Source: Robiginitomaculum antarcticum DSM 21748
GTDB taxonomy: Bacteria; Pseudomonadota; Alphaproteobacteria; Caulobacterales; Maricaulaceae
Assembly (NCBI RefSeq): GCF_000365025.1
Contig: NZ_KB823011.1
Coordinates: 950,621-1,014,620 of the forward strand
Reading direction: 5' to 3'
DNA: 64,000 nt
Part shown: positions 36,134-43,917 of the stretch, in pieces
Numbering within the stretch: position 1 is the first letter of the stretch
Layout: every line of letters starts with the position of its first letter
Translations under genes and position numbers: made by a program
Notes under the pieces: model-generated
Database searches by the model: none
Told to the model about the DNA's origin: nothing
Seen by the model: only the letters and a program-made list of their open reading frames with translations

Positions 36134-36372
36134 GACTTGCGCGCCTGCACGATTTTGGCCGCGATATAAGTCTCACCGAGGAGTTTGAGAGCAGCAAGAC
36201 GGTGCGCGCCTTCCTGCAGAACATAGCGGCCCTTACCTTCCCTTACATAAATCGGGTTTTGCAGTCCGTTTTCTAAGATATCTTCGGCGAGTGGTTCAAC
36301 ATCATCCTCGCGAATGCTCTTCTTTGCGGCGGGAATATAGACGTCTTGTATTTTTATGTCGACAATACGCAT
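36130..36372 (-). CDS. Stand-alone ParB N-terminal (ParB/sulfiredoxin-like) domain protein
   Basis: An 80-residue protein comprising just a ParB N-terminal domain: IKIQDVYIPAAKKSI, EDDVEPLAEDILENGLQNPIYVREGKGRYVLQEGAHRLAALKLLG. The EGxHRLAA box is the nucleotide-binding motif that in ParB binds CTP and in sulfiredoxins or nuclease-like relatives binds ATP. The helix-turn-helix that binds parS is missing, so it is not a partition protein. It overlaps the glutamate-synthase-like gene tail-to-tail by four bases. Function unknown. Confidence 0.8.
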   Translation of the reverse strand: MRIVDIKIQDVYIPAAKKSIREDDVEPLAEDILENGLQNPIYVREGKGRYVLQEGAHRLAALKLLGETYIAAKIVQARKS

Positions 36373-36432
36373 TGGCGATCCTTATCAGTTTCGCTAAAGA
36401 TAGCGTGACAACCCTCCAGCGCAAAGTGATTT

Positions 36433-37083
36433 ATGACCTCGTGCCCCTCCAGCCCCGACCCTGTTTTCATTCCCATTGCCGGAGACGGAAAATTCCCCGT
36501 GCGGCGGATATATTGTGTCGGGCGCAATTATGCCGATCATGTGACAGAAATGGGCGGCGACCCTAAAAGCTCTGCGCCGCTCTTCTTCACCAAAAGCCGA
36601 GAGACTGTGGTTAAAAATGGCCGCGAAATCCCCTTTCCGACAATGACGAACAATCTGCATTATGAAGGCGAGCTGGTCGCCGCAATCGGCGCTGATGGCG
36701 GCGTCTTCGGTTACGCTTGCGGCCTTGATATGACGCGGCGCGATCTGCAAGCCGCCGCCAAGGCCAAAGGTAAGGCGTGGGATATGGCCAAGAACTTTGA
36801 CCATAGCGCCCCGATTGGCGCGCTGACGCGGGTGAGCGATTTTAGCCTGAGGGACGCGAAACTACAAACCATGTTAAATGGCGAAACGGTTCAGGAGGCC
36901 CCCCTCGCCGATATGATCTGGAGTGTGGCCGAGATAATCCAAACCCTGTCCGACTATGTCACGCTGTATCCCGGCGATATTATTATGACCGGAACACCCG
37001 CCGGCGTGGGCCGCGTCAAGTCCGGTGATACGGTCAAGATCGCCATCACCGGACTTGAAACATTAACTATCCGCTACGCCTGA
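36433..37083 (+). CDS. Fumarylacetoacetate hydrolase-family enzyme
   Basis: A 216-residue member of the FAH superfamily. Visible: RRIYCVGRNYADHVTEMGG, the metal ligands in LHYEGELVAAIG (Glu pair) and the Asp of YACGLDMTRRDLQ, KNFDHSAPIGAL, LMLNGETVQEA-like MLNGETVQEAPL and IMTGTPAGVGRVKSGD. Length and motifs fit the small FAH enzymes that hydrolyse or decarboxylate acylpyruvates such as 2-oxo acids; the substrate is not assignable. Its stop overlaps the convergent dienelactone hydrolase gene by ten bases. Confidence 0.9.
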   Translation: MTSCPSSPDPVFIPIAGDGKFPVRRIYCVGRNYADHVTEMGGDPKSSAPLFFTKSRETVVKNGREIPFPTMTNNLHYEGELVAAIGADGGVFGYACGLDMTRRDLQAAAKAKGKAWDMAKNFDHSAPIGALTRVSDFSLRDAKLQTMLNGETVQEAPLADMIWSVAEIIQTLSDYVTLYPGDIIMTGTPAGVGRVKSGDTVKIAITGLETLTIRYA

Positions 37084-37811
37084 TCCGTGCCGTGCAGCGC
37101 GAAAACTTCGCTTAGCAAATCCGTGGCCGCCGCCCAGCTGCGGCGGTCAGCATCGGCGTTATAATCCAGGCCGAGTTTCTTATCATTTGCGCCCGGCACA
37201 GTGAAGGCGTGAGAGGTTTGGCCGTAGGCGTGAAGCTGCCAGTCCATACCCAAACCGTTTAGCTCTTCGCCTAATTTGACGATGGATTCATGATCGCTCA
37301 TCGGATCATCCCATCCGTGCAGGACAAGAACCTTAGCGGTGCTCTTTTTGCGTTTATAGTCAGGATCATCAATGACGCCGTGAAAACTGATCGCGGCTTT
37401 TAGATCCGCGCCACGCCGCGCCATATCCAGCGTGCACATGCCGCCAAAGCAAAAGCCCATCATCGCCATATGACCGCCGTCAATCTCGTCTAGCGCCTGC
37501 GCGGCGGCCATGCCGGCCTTAACGCGCGTTAAGAGCTTGTCGCGATCATCAGCTATGGCGCCCATAGCCGCCATTTTCTCGTCTGTCGTTTCAGGCTGCG
37601 CGGCATCACCGTAGACATCGATGGCAAATCCAACATAGCCGAGGCCCGCCATTTGCACGGCTTTCTGATCCGCAAAGCTGTCGCGCCCGCCCCAAGCCGG
37701 ACTAATCAGAACGCCGGGACGCGGGCTGACCACGCTATTGTCCCAAGCCAGATAGCCGACGCAGCGCTGCTTACCGTCAAAATACTCTACTTCACGCGTC
37801 ATAATATCCAT
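37074..37811 (-). CDS. Dienelactone hydrolase-family protein
   Basis: A 245-residue alpha/beta hydrolase of the dienelactone hydrolase family. The nucleophile is Cys in MMGFCFGGMCTLDM (the GxCxGG elbow), with the Asp of HGWDDPMSDH and His of TSHAFTVPGAN completing the triad. PGVLISPAWGGRDSFADQKAVQMAGLGYVGFAIDVYG is typical. A real substrate may be a lactone or ester from aromatic breakdown, but no linked pathway genes are seen. Convergent with the FAH gene; divergent from the LysM lipoprotein. Confidence 0.9.
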   Translation of the reverse strand: MDIMTREVEYFDGKQRCVGYLAWDNSVVSPRPGVLISPAWGGRDSFADQKAVQMAGLGYVGFAIDVYGDAAQPETTDEKMAAMGAIADDRDKLLTRVKAGMAAAQALDEIDGGHMAMMGFCFGGMCTLDMARRGADLKAAISFHGVIDDPDYKRKKSTAKVLVLHGWDDPMSDHESIVKLGEELNGLGMDWQLHAYGQTSHAFTVPGANDKKLGLDYNADADRRSWAAATDLLSEVFALHGTDQA

Positions 37812-37831
37812 AAATTGTCTCCGGTTCTGCG

Positions 37832-37852
37832 GGGCGGCATAAAACGCCGCCC
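37832..37852. other. Perfect G+C-rich hairpin in a divergent promoter region
   Basis: GGGCGGC, loop ATAAAAC, GCCGCCC lies 21 bp upstream of the dienelactone hydrolase start and 64 bp upstream of the LysM gene. It has no T-run, so it is not an obvious terminator; it could be part of the leader of the hydrolase mRNA. Confidence 0.4.
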
Positions 37853-37915
37853 TCTTAAGATAATGTTATCCCTAACATAGCATGATTGCGGCGTTACAAA
37901 ACAAGGGAGGACGAC

Positions 37916-38590
37916 ATGTCCCAGCGCCTATATTTTACCGGCTTAACCTGCGCTGCATTAGCCGTGCTTGCTCTGGGCAGCTGTGCAACGGCACAGGAAA
38001 ACCCACAATATAAATTTAGTTCGAGAGTGGACGGCACTCAAACGTCCAACGTACAACTTGCCAATACTGCGCCGAGCGCAACCGCGCCTTCTACGCAGCG
38101 CCAGATTGGCACAGCGCCCGCCCATACATCCGCGCAAAATACGGGCACGATGCCCACGCCATCGCAACAGGGTCAGTGGGCCCCGCAGAGCTACGATAAT
38201 AGGCTTGCAGGCGGCTATAATAGCGGCGCGGCGGCAACGGCCATGGTCGAGACAGGCGGGCAAAATGGCGGACAGAATGGCGCGTTATTGGAAGTCATTG
38301 TGCCGCAATCGGCGGCCGTGCAAGCGCCGCAAACTATAGGAATGACATCGCAACCGACCAAAATATATATGGCGAATTCGCAGGCTGCACAGCCTGGCTA
38401 TGTCACAACGCAGATGGGCGTGCCGGTCACCGGTCTGATGAGCTATATCGTGCAGGAAGACGATACGGTCTATAACCTGTCCAAGCGCACATGTTCGACG
38501 CCGGATCAGATTAAAACCATGAACAACCTGGACGCCGCCTATACCATTCGCGCAGGGTCAGCGATTACGCTGCCCGCCCCGCGCTGCTAG
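37916..38590 (+). CDS. LysM-domain lipoprotein
   Basis: A 224-residue envelope protein. The ATG at 37916 follows GGGAGGACGAC and starts a signal MSQRLYFTGLTCAALAVLALGSC with lipobox GSC. Residues about 30-175 are low-complexity, rich in Gln, Ala, Thr and Ser. The C-terminus carries a single LysM domain (about 180-220: MSYIVQEDDTVYNLSKRTCSTPDQIKTMN...IRAGSAITLP), which binds peptidoglycan glycan strands. A Cys pair in the LysM could form a disulfide. Its 3' end overlaps the convergent alkane-monooxygenase gene by 26 bases. Confidence 0.87.
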   Translation: MSQRLYFTGLTCAALAVLALGSCATAQENPQYKFSSRVDGTQTSNVQLANTAPSATAPSTQRQIGTAPAHTSAQNTGTMPTPSQQGQWAPQSYDNRLAGGYNSGAAATAMVETGGQNGGQNGALLEVIVPQSAAVQAPQTIGMTSQPTKIYMANSQAAQPGYVTTQMGVPVTGLMSYIVQEDDTVYNLSKRTCSTPDQIKTMNNLDAAYTIRAGSAITLPAPRC

Positions 38591-39788
38591 AGCCTACCTC
38601 TTTATTCGCCAGGGATAACTCCGGCGAATATTTGCGGTAAAGCCGCGCTTTGGCTTTGGGGTCGATATTAACTTTGGTGATATCGCCGCCCGCCCAATCC
38701 ATGACTTTTTTATCCATAATTCTATACCACAGCGGCGGAATGGCCGCGAGGCTGTAACAGCCTAGATAGCCATTGGGCAGGCTGGGCAGATCATCAAAAT
38801 TGCGCAGCACTTGGTAAGGACGCAGCGGATTGGCATGGTGATCACTGTGCCGCTGCAGATGAAACAGCTGCATATTCGAGAACAGATGATTGGTGTTCCA
38901 GCTATGGCGCGGCTGCGTACGCTCATATTTCCCATTGGCCTTTTTAGCCCTCAGCAATCCATAATGCTCAATATAATTGGCTTGTGTCAGCGTATACCAT
39001 CCGATAATGTGATGCGGCACAATGAAGGCCAGAATGAGCGGGCCAAAGACGGCCACACAGATCGCGATAATCACAAAGCTCAGCGCGTAGCTCTGCAGGA
39101 CATCATTTTTATAATGCCAGAACCCGTGTCCTAATTTAGCCAAACGCTCACGCTCGTGATGCCATCCACGGGCAAATGTCCCGCCGATTTCACGAAAAGC
39201 AAAACGGTAAATGCTCTCGCCCATGCGCGCGCTGGCAGGGTCTTCGGGCGTGCTGACCATGACGTGATGGCCGCGATTATGCTCAATACAGAAATGACCA
39301 TAGCCGACTAGGGCATTGCCGATTTTGGCCATAAATTGATCGAGCTTATTGGTTTTGTGACCCAGTTCATGGGTAAGGGTCAGGATGCCGCCGCTGCCAA
39401 TACCAGATGATATCACCAATGCCAGATAGGCCCACCACGGCAAAGCAAAGCTGCCCACGATAAATATCGTGAACGCGAACATAGCAAAGGCAATGACGAA
39501 ATGCGGGTAAATTGAAAAGCGGTAAAAATCATCTTTGATCATGGCAGGCATAACGGCTTCGGGCGGGTTATGCGTATCTTCACCGACCAGCAAGTCAATC
39601 GTAGGAACGATTCCAAAAATCCAAATGACCGGCATAACCAGCCACAAAGCCGCACCGGTTATTAAAAATGCGGCGTAAAAGGATGCGACAATAATGGAAT
39701 GCGTATAGGCTAAAAGATACCAATAGCGTTTATGATCATTATAGCTGACCGTTTGGCCTTGCTCATCTGTTCCGGTGAAAACTGTCAT
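38565..39788 (-). CDS. AlkB-type alkane 1-monooxygenase (membrane di-iron enzyme)
   Basis: A 407-residue integral membrane hydroxylase. Histidine boxes of the AlkB family are complete: HELGHKTNKLDQF, EHNRGHHVMVSTPEDPASARMGES, NYIEHYGLLR and LQRHSDHHANPLRPYQ. Several transmembrane helices lie between (SIIVASFYAAFLITGAALWLV; FVIAFAMFAFTIFIVG; YALSFVIIAICVAVFG). The family oxidises medium-chain alkanes to primary alcohols with rubredoxin as electron donor; no rubredoxin gene is nearby. Its ATG overlaps the ArsR stop as ATGA, so the two are translationally coupled and the regulator is in the same mRNA. Fatty acids or terpenes could be alternative substrates. Confidence 0.88.
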   Translation of the reverse strand: MTVFTGTDEQGQTVSYNDHKRYWYLLAYTHSIIVASFYAAFLITGAALWLVMPVIWIFGIVPTIDLLVGEDTHNPPEAVMPAMIKDDFYRFSIYPHFVIAFAMFAFTIFIVGSFALPWWAYLALVISSGIGSGGILTLTHELGHKTNKLDQFMAKIGNALVGYGHFCIEHNRGHHVMVSTPEDPASARMGESIYRFAFREIGGTFARGWHHERERLAKLGHGFWHYKNDVLQSYALSFVIIAICVAVFGPLILAFIVPHHIIGWYTLTQANYIEHYGLLRAKKANGKYERTQPRHSWNTNHLFSNMQLFHLQRHSDHHANPLRPYQVLRNFDDLPSLPNGYLGCYSLAAIPPLWYRIMDKKVMDWAGGDITKVNIDPKAKARLYRKYSPELSLANKEVGSSSAGRAA

Positions 39789-40192
39789 GCTGCGGCCCTT
39801 CCACATTCACATTTGCCTGCGCAGTTGCATTCGCGTCCGCCAAAGGGAACACACAGCTCCCGCATAGGCGATACGGCCGCCAGAATATCTTCGAGCTTGG
39901 TCACAATATCCGGGCCCGCCATATCATAAAGCCTGCGGCGGCCATCTTTGCGGCTCATCAGAATTTCCGCGCGCTCCAGCTGCGCCAGATGACGCGATAT
40001 TACGCTGCGGTCCTGCGTCATTGTCTTGGCGATTGTGCCGACATCCGCTGCGCCGATTGTCACGAGGCGGCGGATAATCTCCGCGCGCACCGGATCGCAC
40101 AAGGCTTTGAAAAATTTAGTATCCAAAACCGCGCTGACGGTTTTGGCGATGTCCCTGCGGGCGCGCGAGCCCGGTGCATTATCATTAATCAT
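39785..40192 (-). CDS. ArsR-family regulator with cysteine-rich C-terminal tail
   Basis: A 135-residue winged-helix repressor. FFKALCDPVRAEIIRRLV and VISRHLAQLERAEILMSRKDGRRRLYDMAG are the ArsR helix-turn-helix and wing. The C-terminus ends CVPFGGRECNCAGKCECG, five Cys in CxC-type spacing, resembling a metal-binding tail; the family's alpha-3 Cys site is absent. The start ATG at 40192 is chosen because an upstream frame start at 40210 would lie inside the palindromic operator at 40201-40220. It is the first gene of an operon with the AlkB gene. Metal or arsenic sensing is inferred from the Cys tail, not shown. Confidence 0.85.
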   Translation of the reverse strand: MINDNAPGSRARRDIAKTVSAVLDTKFFKALCDPVRAEIIRRLVTIGAADVGTIAKTMTQDRSVISRHLAQLERAEILMSRKDGRRRLYDMAGPDIVTKLEDILAAVSPMRELCVPFGGRECNCAGKCECGRAAA

Positions 40193-40200
40193 AGATGTAT

Positions 40201-40220
40201 ATGTGCACATATATGCACAT
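40201..40220. promoter_or_regulatory. Palindromic operator of the ArsR-AlkB operon
   Basis: ATGTGCACATATATGCACAT, read as ATGTGCA-CATATA-TGCACAT, is a perfect 7-6-7 inverted repeat nine bases upstream of the ArsR start. Its form and place resemble ArsR/SmtB-type operators, implying autorepression relieved by the effector. Confidence 0.7.
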
Positions 40221-40371
40221 GAGTCAAATATACTAAAATAAGCGCCCGCAGGGTAAGTATCTTTGCCGGAGACGCAGCGTGCATATTGCTCTGGGAGAAA
40301 CTGTAAGCAAATCTGCGAGGATGAATATCCAAGCGCTATAACTTTATGCGCGTTTTGAGATACCCTGCCGC

Positions 40372-41721
40372 TTAGACTCTATTCAATCTAGCTTTAATCC
40401 CGCCTTCGGGACGCAAGGTCACGGTCATTAATGGGCGCGGAAAACAGTCATCAGCTACAGTAATATCATATTCTGCCATCAAGCTGGCTAGTCCCATAAC
40501 GGATTCCATCAGCGCGAAGCTGGCGCCCACGCAAACCCTCGGGCCGGCGCCAAAAGGCATGAAAGGCGCAGCTTTGCTTCGCAGGTCGGGATTGCGAATG
40601 AAGCGGTCAGGATCAAAGGCCAGCGCATTCTCCCACAAGGCGTCGCGCCGGTGCATAATATAGGGACAGAGCAGCAAGATATCGCCCGGATTAATCGCCC
40701 GCCCCAAAACCTCACAGGCTTCATGGCATTCCCGGTTAATGATCGGCGCGGGCGGGAATAGCCGCATGGTTTCGTCAATCACGGCGCGCGTAAAGGGAAG
40801 CTGATCCAGAGTCTCGAAGCTGATTTTGTCTATCCCAACCGCGCGGGCCTCCGCGCGGACGCGGGTTTGCGCGCCTTTATCCATAGCCATCAAATAGAGC
40901 GCCCATGTTAAGGTCAGCGCGGTCGTCTCATGCCCCGCAATGAAAAACCCGATCAGATTATCGCGCTGCTCGCGGCGAGACAGGCGCTGCCCCGTTTTGG
41001 GGTCCTGCGCGCCGATTAACAGTCCGACCAGATCATCACCGGCGTCACTCTGCCGCGAATTGATCAGGTGGTCAGCAGCAGATTTCAAGCGCCGCAAAGC
41101 CGCATATCCGCGCGGCCCGATAGGGCGCGGCGTGCCGCGTGGCCATGGGATCAAGTCATCAGGCCGCAATGTTCCTGCACTGGTCACGACGCGCCGCGTC
41201 GCTTTTTTCAAACGATCCCGATCTAATCCTTTGGGATCACCAAGCAAAGCTTTGGCCAGAATGTCAAAGGTCAAATCGGCCATAGCGCCGTTCAGTTCAA
41301 CATCGCGCCCCGCCCCGAGTCTGGACTTAAATCCGTCAACAACGGTGTGAACGAGCGGGGAGAGGTCCGCCATGTGACGGGCGCGAAATATTGGCGCAAC
41401 GGCGCGGCGCTGCATCTTCCACTGCTTTCCATGCACTGAGAGCAGGCCTTCTTTAGTGGCGGGGCCAAGGATGCGCGCATCGATCGGGCTTTTGGTAAAT
41501 TTAGCCGTATGTTTGACCAGAATATCATTCATGCCTTCGGGTGCGGTCACGATATGCATTTGTGTGCCCAGATGTTTTACGCTGGTTATACCCTGTCGGT
41601 AAGATAAGGGCCCGAAACCTTCCAGAGGATTACGCATGAACTTCCATGTGGCGTAGGCCAGATTTTCAGTGCCCTTTAAAGGCTGTGCATGCGGAGCAAT
41701 GAAAAGATCGGTCATAGACAC
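40372..41721 (-). CDS. Cytochrome P450
   Basis: A 449-residue class I-like P450. The I-helix oxygen-activation motif is FFIAGHETTALTLTWAL, the K-helix ExxR is DETMRLFPPAP, and the heme-thiolate loop is FMPFGAGPRVCVGASFALME with the axial Cys. Length and the lack of a reductase domain mean it needs separate ferredoxin and reductase; none are adjacent. It resembles broad bacterial P450 groups rather than the alkane-specific CYP153 group, so the substrate is not assignable. On the same strand just upstream of the ArsR-AlkB operon, separated by about 150 bp with its own operator. Confidence 0.92.
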   Translation of the reverse strand: MSMTDLFIAPHAQPLKGTENLAYATWKFMRNPLEGFGPLSYRQGITSVKHLGTQMHIVTAPEGMNDILVKHTAKFTKSPIDARILGPATKEGLLSVHGKQWKMQRRAVAPIFRARHMADLSPLVHTVVDGFKSRLGAGRDVELNGAMADLTFDILAKALLGDPKGLDRDRLKKATRRVVTSAGTLRPDDLIPWPRGTPRPIGPRGYAALRRLKSAADHLINSRQSDAGDDLVGLLIGAQDPKTGQRLSRREQRDNLIGFFIAGHETTALTLTWALYLMAMDKGAQTRVRAEARAVGIDKISFETLDQLPFTRAVIDETMRLFPPAPIINRECHEACEVLGRAINPGDILLLCPYIMHRRDALWENALAFDPDRFIRNPDLRSKAAPFMPFGAGPRVCVGASFALMESVMGLASLMAEYDITVADDCFPRPLMTVTLRPEGGIKARLNRV

Positions 41722-41743
41722 CCAGCGAGAATAGCGTTGAAAA

Positions 41744-41766
41744 AAAGCAGGCCCGAAAGCCTGCTT
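41744..41766 (-). terminator. Rho-independent terminator of the sugar dehydrogenase gene
   Basis: On the minus strand AAGCAGGC, loop TTTCGG, GCCTGCTT, followed by a T-run. It sits just past the stop codon at 41775 and upstream of the P450 start. Confidence 0.85.
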
Positions 41767-41774
41767 ATCAATCT

Positions 41775-42911
41775 TTACTGTTTCGGGGTCAAACGGAGCA
41801 GCCGCCCTTCGTCATCTTCGAGCACATAGAGCGCGCCGTCCGGTCCGGTTTCCACTTCGCGTATACGCGTGTCCCACTCATAGCGTGCGGCCTCGACAGG
41901 GCCGTCTTCGGCGTCCATGTCAACACGAATCAATGCTGTGGAGCTCAGCCCGCCAATAAAGCCGTCCCCCATCCAGTCAGTGAACAGCGCGCCGTCATAG
42001 AGGGTGAATCCGGCCGGACTGATCGCGGGAACCCAGGAAACAGCGGGAGCCTCATAAATCGGAATGTCTTTGTGATCGGGAATATCGACGCCCGAATAAT
42101 GCTTGCCTTCAGAGACATTCGGGTAGCCATAGTTTTCCGAACGCACGATTTTATTAAGCTCGTCGCCTCCGCGCGGGCCCATTTCATGCACCCAGAGCTG
42201 TCCGGCCGCATCGAAATCAATGCCGAGCGGATTGCGGTGCCCTAATGTCCAGACCTGAGCCGCCATTCCGCCATTGTCATAAAAGGGGTTGTCTTCCGGA
42301 ATGCTGCCATCTTGGTGAATACGGATCACCTTGCCGAGATTCATGCTCATATTTTGCGCAGGTGAGAATTTCTGACGCTCTCCGCTTGTGATAAAGAGAT
42401 GTCCATTAGGCGAGATGGCGAGGCGGTGTCCATAATGGCCGTTTCCGGTCACTTTTGGATATTGCCGCCAGATGGTTTCGCGTCCGCTCAGCGTTCCGCC
42501 GGTCTGCGTTAAGGTCAGCGTCGCGCGCTCAACGGCGGCGCCGGACAGGGCGTCATTACCGCTATCGCGTTCGACATAAGAGATAAAGACTGTGCCATTA
42601 GTGGCAAAATCCGGATGAGCAATGATATCGCCCAACCCGCCCTGCCCGCGCGCATCCACGCTTGGGGCATTATCAATTGTGCCCAGCTTCGCGCCATTCG
42701 CGCCGAGCAGCCATAAATTACCAGATTTTTCTGTCACAAGCATATGACCGTCGGGCAAAAAGGTCATGGCCCACGCATCGTTGAATTCTGCCAAAGTTTG
42801 CGCGTTCAGGCTAACGCCGTCAGAGCCGCGTATCGTCTCGTCCGCCATGGCCGCAGGCGTTACAGCCGCTGCAAAAAAACCCGCCAGAAGCGCTCTTGAA
42901 ATTTTGGTCAT
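41775..42911 (-). CDS. PQQ-dependent sugar dehydrogenase (sorbosone/glucose dehydrogenase family)
   Basis: A 378-residue secreted beta-propeller. Signal MTKISRALLAGFFAAAVTPAAMA|DE is cleaved. Repeats include AWAMTFLPDGHMLVTEKSGNLWLL, GGLGDIIAHPDF, GHYGHRLAISPNGHLFITSGERQK, IPEDNPFY and VWTLGHRNPLGIDF, a typical signature, then LWVHEMGPRGGDELN. These match the Asd/YliI-like soluble PQQ aldose dehydrogenases that oxidise sugars in the periplasm. No PQQ biosynthesis genes are in the window. Divergent from sspB. Confidence 0.9.
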   Translation of the reverse strand: MTKISRALLAGFFAAAVTPAAMADETIRGSDGVSLNAQTLAEFNDAWAMTFLPDGHMLVTEKSGNLWLLGANGAKLGTIDNAPSVDARGQGGLGDIIAHPDFATNGTVFISYVERDSGNDALSGAAVERATLTLTQTGGTLSGRETIWRQYPKVTGNGHYGHRLAISPNGHLFITSGERQKFSPAQNMSMNLGKVIRIHQDGSIPEDNPFYDNGGMAAQVWTLGHRNPLGIDFDAAGQLWVHEMGPRGGDELNKIVRSENYGYPNVSEGKHYSGVDIPDHKDIPIYEAPAVSWVPAISPAGFTLYDGALFTDWMGDGFIGGLSSTALIRVDMDAEDGPVEAARYEWDTRIREVETGPDGALYVLEDDEGRLLRLTPKQ

Positions 42912-43060
42912 AATCTATCCTTAAATTTATCTATATTTATTATACGGATGGGACGTAAGCAGAGTTCCTATACACTGAAATTTACAGGCAAAACGCAAAA
43001 TCTTAGGGTTGGGCTTCGCAAGAGTATTGACCCCCGCGCGCCATGGCTTAGGGTAAGGAT

Positions 43061-43663
43061 ATGAGTCAAGACTTGATGAAATACGACCAGATGACACAAC
43101 TCGCGCTTCGCGGCGTTGTCCGCGATGCGATTCGCCGCGTTATCCGTGAGGACGGCCTTCCGGGGGCGCATCACTTTTATATTACCTTCCTGACCCGCTA
43201 TCCGGGCGTGGATATTGATGAGAGTTTGGCCGGTAAATATGCGGACGAGATTACGATTGTGCTTGAGCATCAATATTGGGACCTCAAAGCGCATGACGAA
43301 ACATTCGAAGTTACGTTAAAATTTGCGGGCGTGCCGAAATATCTTTCCGTCCCTTATACGGCCATTACACGCTTTCATGACCCTTCTGTCGGCTTTGCCC
43401 TACAATTTGACCCGCCGGAGCACATGCAGGAACGTCCACCCACACTCGCGCAGATCAAACCACAGACAAAAGACACCGCGCCGGCTCTGAGACCTGCAGG
43501 AAATGCCCCAGCTGCGCCAAAATTGCAGCCTAAACCAAAATCTGTCAAAACTGATCCAGTCAAGGCTGGTGCTAAGGCCCCGCCGTCAAAATCAACTGAT
43601 AAGGTGTCTGACAAATCAGATGAGAGCAAAGTCGTCAGTTTGGATAGCTTTCGCAAGAAATAA
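43061..43663 (+). CDS. sspB: SspB-type ClpXP adaptor
   Basis: SspB delivers ssrA-tagged and other substrates to the ClpXP protease. The 200-residue protein has the SspB fold (LRGVVRDAIRRVIREDGLPGAHHFYITFLTRYPGVDI...ITIVLEHQYWDL...FEVTLKFAGVPKYLSVPYTAITRFHDPSVGFALQF) and a long Lys/Pro/Ala linker. It ends in VVSLDSFRKK, the ClpX-binding motif at the extreme C-terminus. The N-terminal sequence is the alphaproteobacterial type (SspB-alpha). It is followed by a small membrane gene with a one-base overlap and then fumC. Confidence 0.93.
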   Translation: MSQDLMKYDQMTQLALRGVVRDAIRRVIREDGLPGAHHFYITFLTRYPGVDIDESLAGKYADEITIVLEHQYWDLKAHDETFEVTLKFAGVPKYLSVPYTAITRFHDPSVGFALQFDPPEHMQERPPTLAQIKPQTKDTAPALRPAGNAPAAPKLQPKPKSVKTDPVKAGAKAPPSKSTDKVSDKSDESKVVSLDSFRKK

Positions 43664-43917
43664 TGCGGCACTTGCTAACCCGCTCTAAAAACGCGCATAT
43701 GACGCTTGTACCGTTAGGCGCGCTGGGCATTTTCATATTTCTATCGCAGATGGGATGTATTTTGCTGGGCACAATTATGCTGATGACCCAAAGTAGACCT
43801 GATGAATTTCCCGCTGCGCTTAATTCACCCCGAACAGGCATCATGCTGATCGCTGTAGGTATAGCGCATATTTTTTACTCTTTAATTTTCAAAACGGACT
43901 ACGCTTATCATGACTAA
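43663..43917 (+). CDS. Small two-helix membrane protein, unrecognised
   Basis: An 84-residue protein with two hydrophobic stretches, [22 protein letters not shown] (about 20-41) and [18 protein letters not shown] (about 58-76), so a likely inner-membrane protein. Its ATG shares the final A of the sspB stop, and its end overlaps the fumC start by eight bases; coupling to both genes is likely. I do not recognise a family. The position in an sspB-fumC unit may be conserved but gives no function. Confidence 0.72.
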   Translation: MRHLLTRSKNAHMTLVPLGALGIFIFLSQMGCILLGTIMLMTQSRPDEFPAALNSPRTGIMLIAVGIAHIFYSLIFKTDYAYHD

